Below are positions 6,185 to 6,202 of a stretch of 6,202 bases of DNA, piece after piece (the first letter of the stretch is position 1; every line of letters starts with the position of its first letter). The DNA lies in assembly GCA_021807655.1 (NCBI GenBank), contig JAKBCT010000056.1, positions 1-6,202 on the forward strand, in the 5' to 3' direction. The stretch comes from Actinomycetes bacterium (lineage in GTDB: Bacteria > Actinomycetota > Acidimicrobiia > Acidimicrobiales > RAAP-2). The translations under genes were made by a program, and so were the position numbers. The notes under the pieces are model-generated. The model did no database searches and was not told where the DNA came from. It saw only the letters and a list, made by a program, of their open reading frames with translations.

Positions 6185-6202
6185 CTTACTTAAAATCCCA
6201 AG

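Larger units (their letters stand above)
5544..6202. other. Stretch without a supportable gene, upstream of the CoA-transferase operon
   Basis: I see no recognisable protein here on either strand. Several frames are open for 60-135 codons, but they are arginine-rich or lack a placed start, and none resembles a known family. A plus-strand frame open from about 5777 to 6193 contains a natural-looking piece (RLLASAPASIGELTGPL near 5939-5989) faintly reminiscent of the helix-turn-helix start of an ArsR-type regulator, so a gene relic is possible. Composition becomes more A/T-rich after about 6060, as expected of an intergenic region. Short structures include an ACCGG/CCGGT hairpin at 6061-6075. 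The promoter of the leftward operon should lie in this stretch, but no convincing -35/-10 pair could be assigned to it. Confidence 0.5.

Noticed and set aside
5817..6185. 122-codon minus-strand open frame in the upstream region
   Set aside because: Arginine- and histidine-rich composition typical of a random frame in high-GC DNA, with no domain and no good start site.
1..6202. Mobile element, CRISPR array, tRNA or rRNA, or an anti-phage system
   Set aside because: No transposase or integrase motifs, regularly spaced repeats, cloverleaf or rRNA-like segments, or defence-type domains were seen on either strand.

Overview
The window reads as chromosomal DNA of a fairly high-GC bacterium, most likely an actinomycete (Actinomycetota, perhaps an Acidimicrobiia-like lineage). 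The reasons are G/C-rich third codon positions, GTG start use, AGGAGG-type ribosome binding sites, and the actinobacterial look of the solute-binding protein and permease. The taxonomic call is an inference from style, not from a marker gene. All five confident genes lie on the minus strand, so transcription runs from right to left.

Right part (about 5544-6202): no gene can be supported here. The stretch holds short inverted repeats and a cluster of TGTCAGG/CCTGACA half-sites. One pair of these half-sites sits in the spacer of a plausible rightward promoter that would serve a gene beyond the right edge. The rest is upstream DNA of the leftward operon.

Middle (5543 down to 1898): a tight three-gene operon. 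It encodes a CoA-transferase of the acetyl-CoA hydrolase/4-hydroxybutyrate CoA-transferase family, then an HSL-type alpha/beta hydrolase (carboxylesterase), then a sulfatase-superfamily enzyme most like phosphonate monoester hydrolases. The last two genes overlap by four bases (GTGA). The combination suggests cytosolic breakdown of an esterified compound: the sulfatase/PMH and the esterase remove ester groups, and the CoA-transferase activates the released carboxylate. The real substrate cannot be read from the sequence.

Left part (1707 down to 1): after a 190-base intergenic stretch with an inverted-repeat cluster, a second leftward unit encodes a polar amino acid-type ABC importer. It has a secreted solute-binding protein followed by the membrane permease, which is cut by the left window edge. 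The ATPase gene is expected just outside the window. The binding protein has no lipobox cysteine although the organism appears to be Gram-positive.

No RNA genes, CRISPR array, insertion sequence or convincing intrinsic terminator were seen. The window looks like ordinary metabolic and transport chromosome. The most unusual points are the operon composition, the CAPGR variant of the formylglycine motif, and the operator-like repeat clusters.
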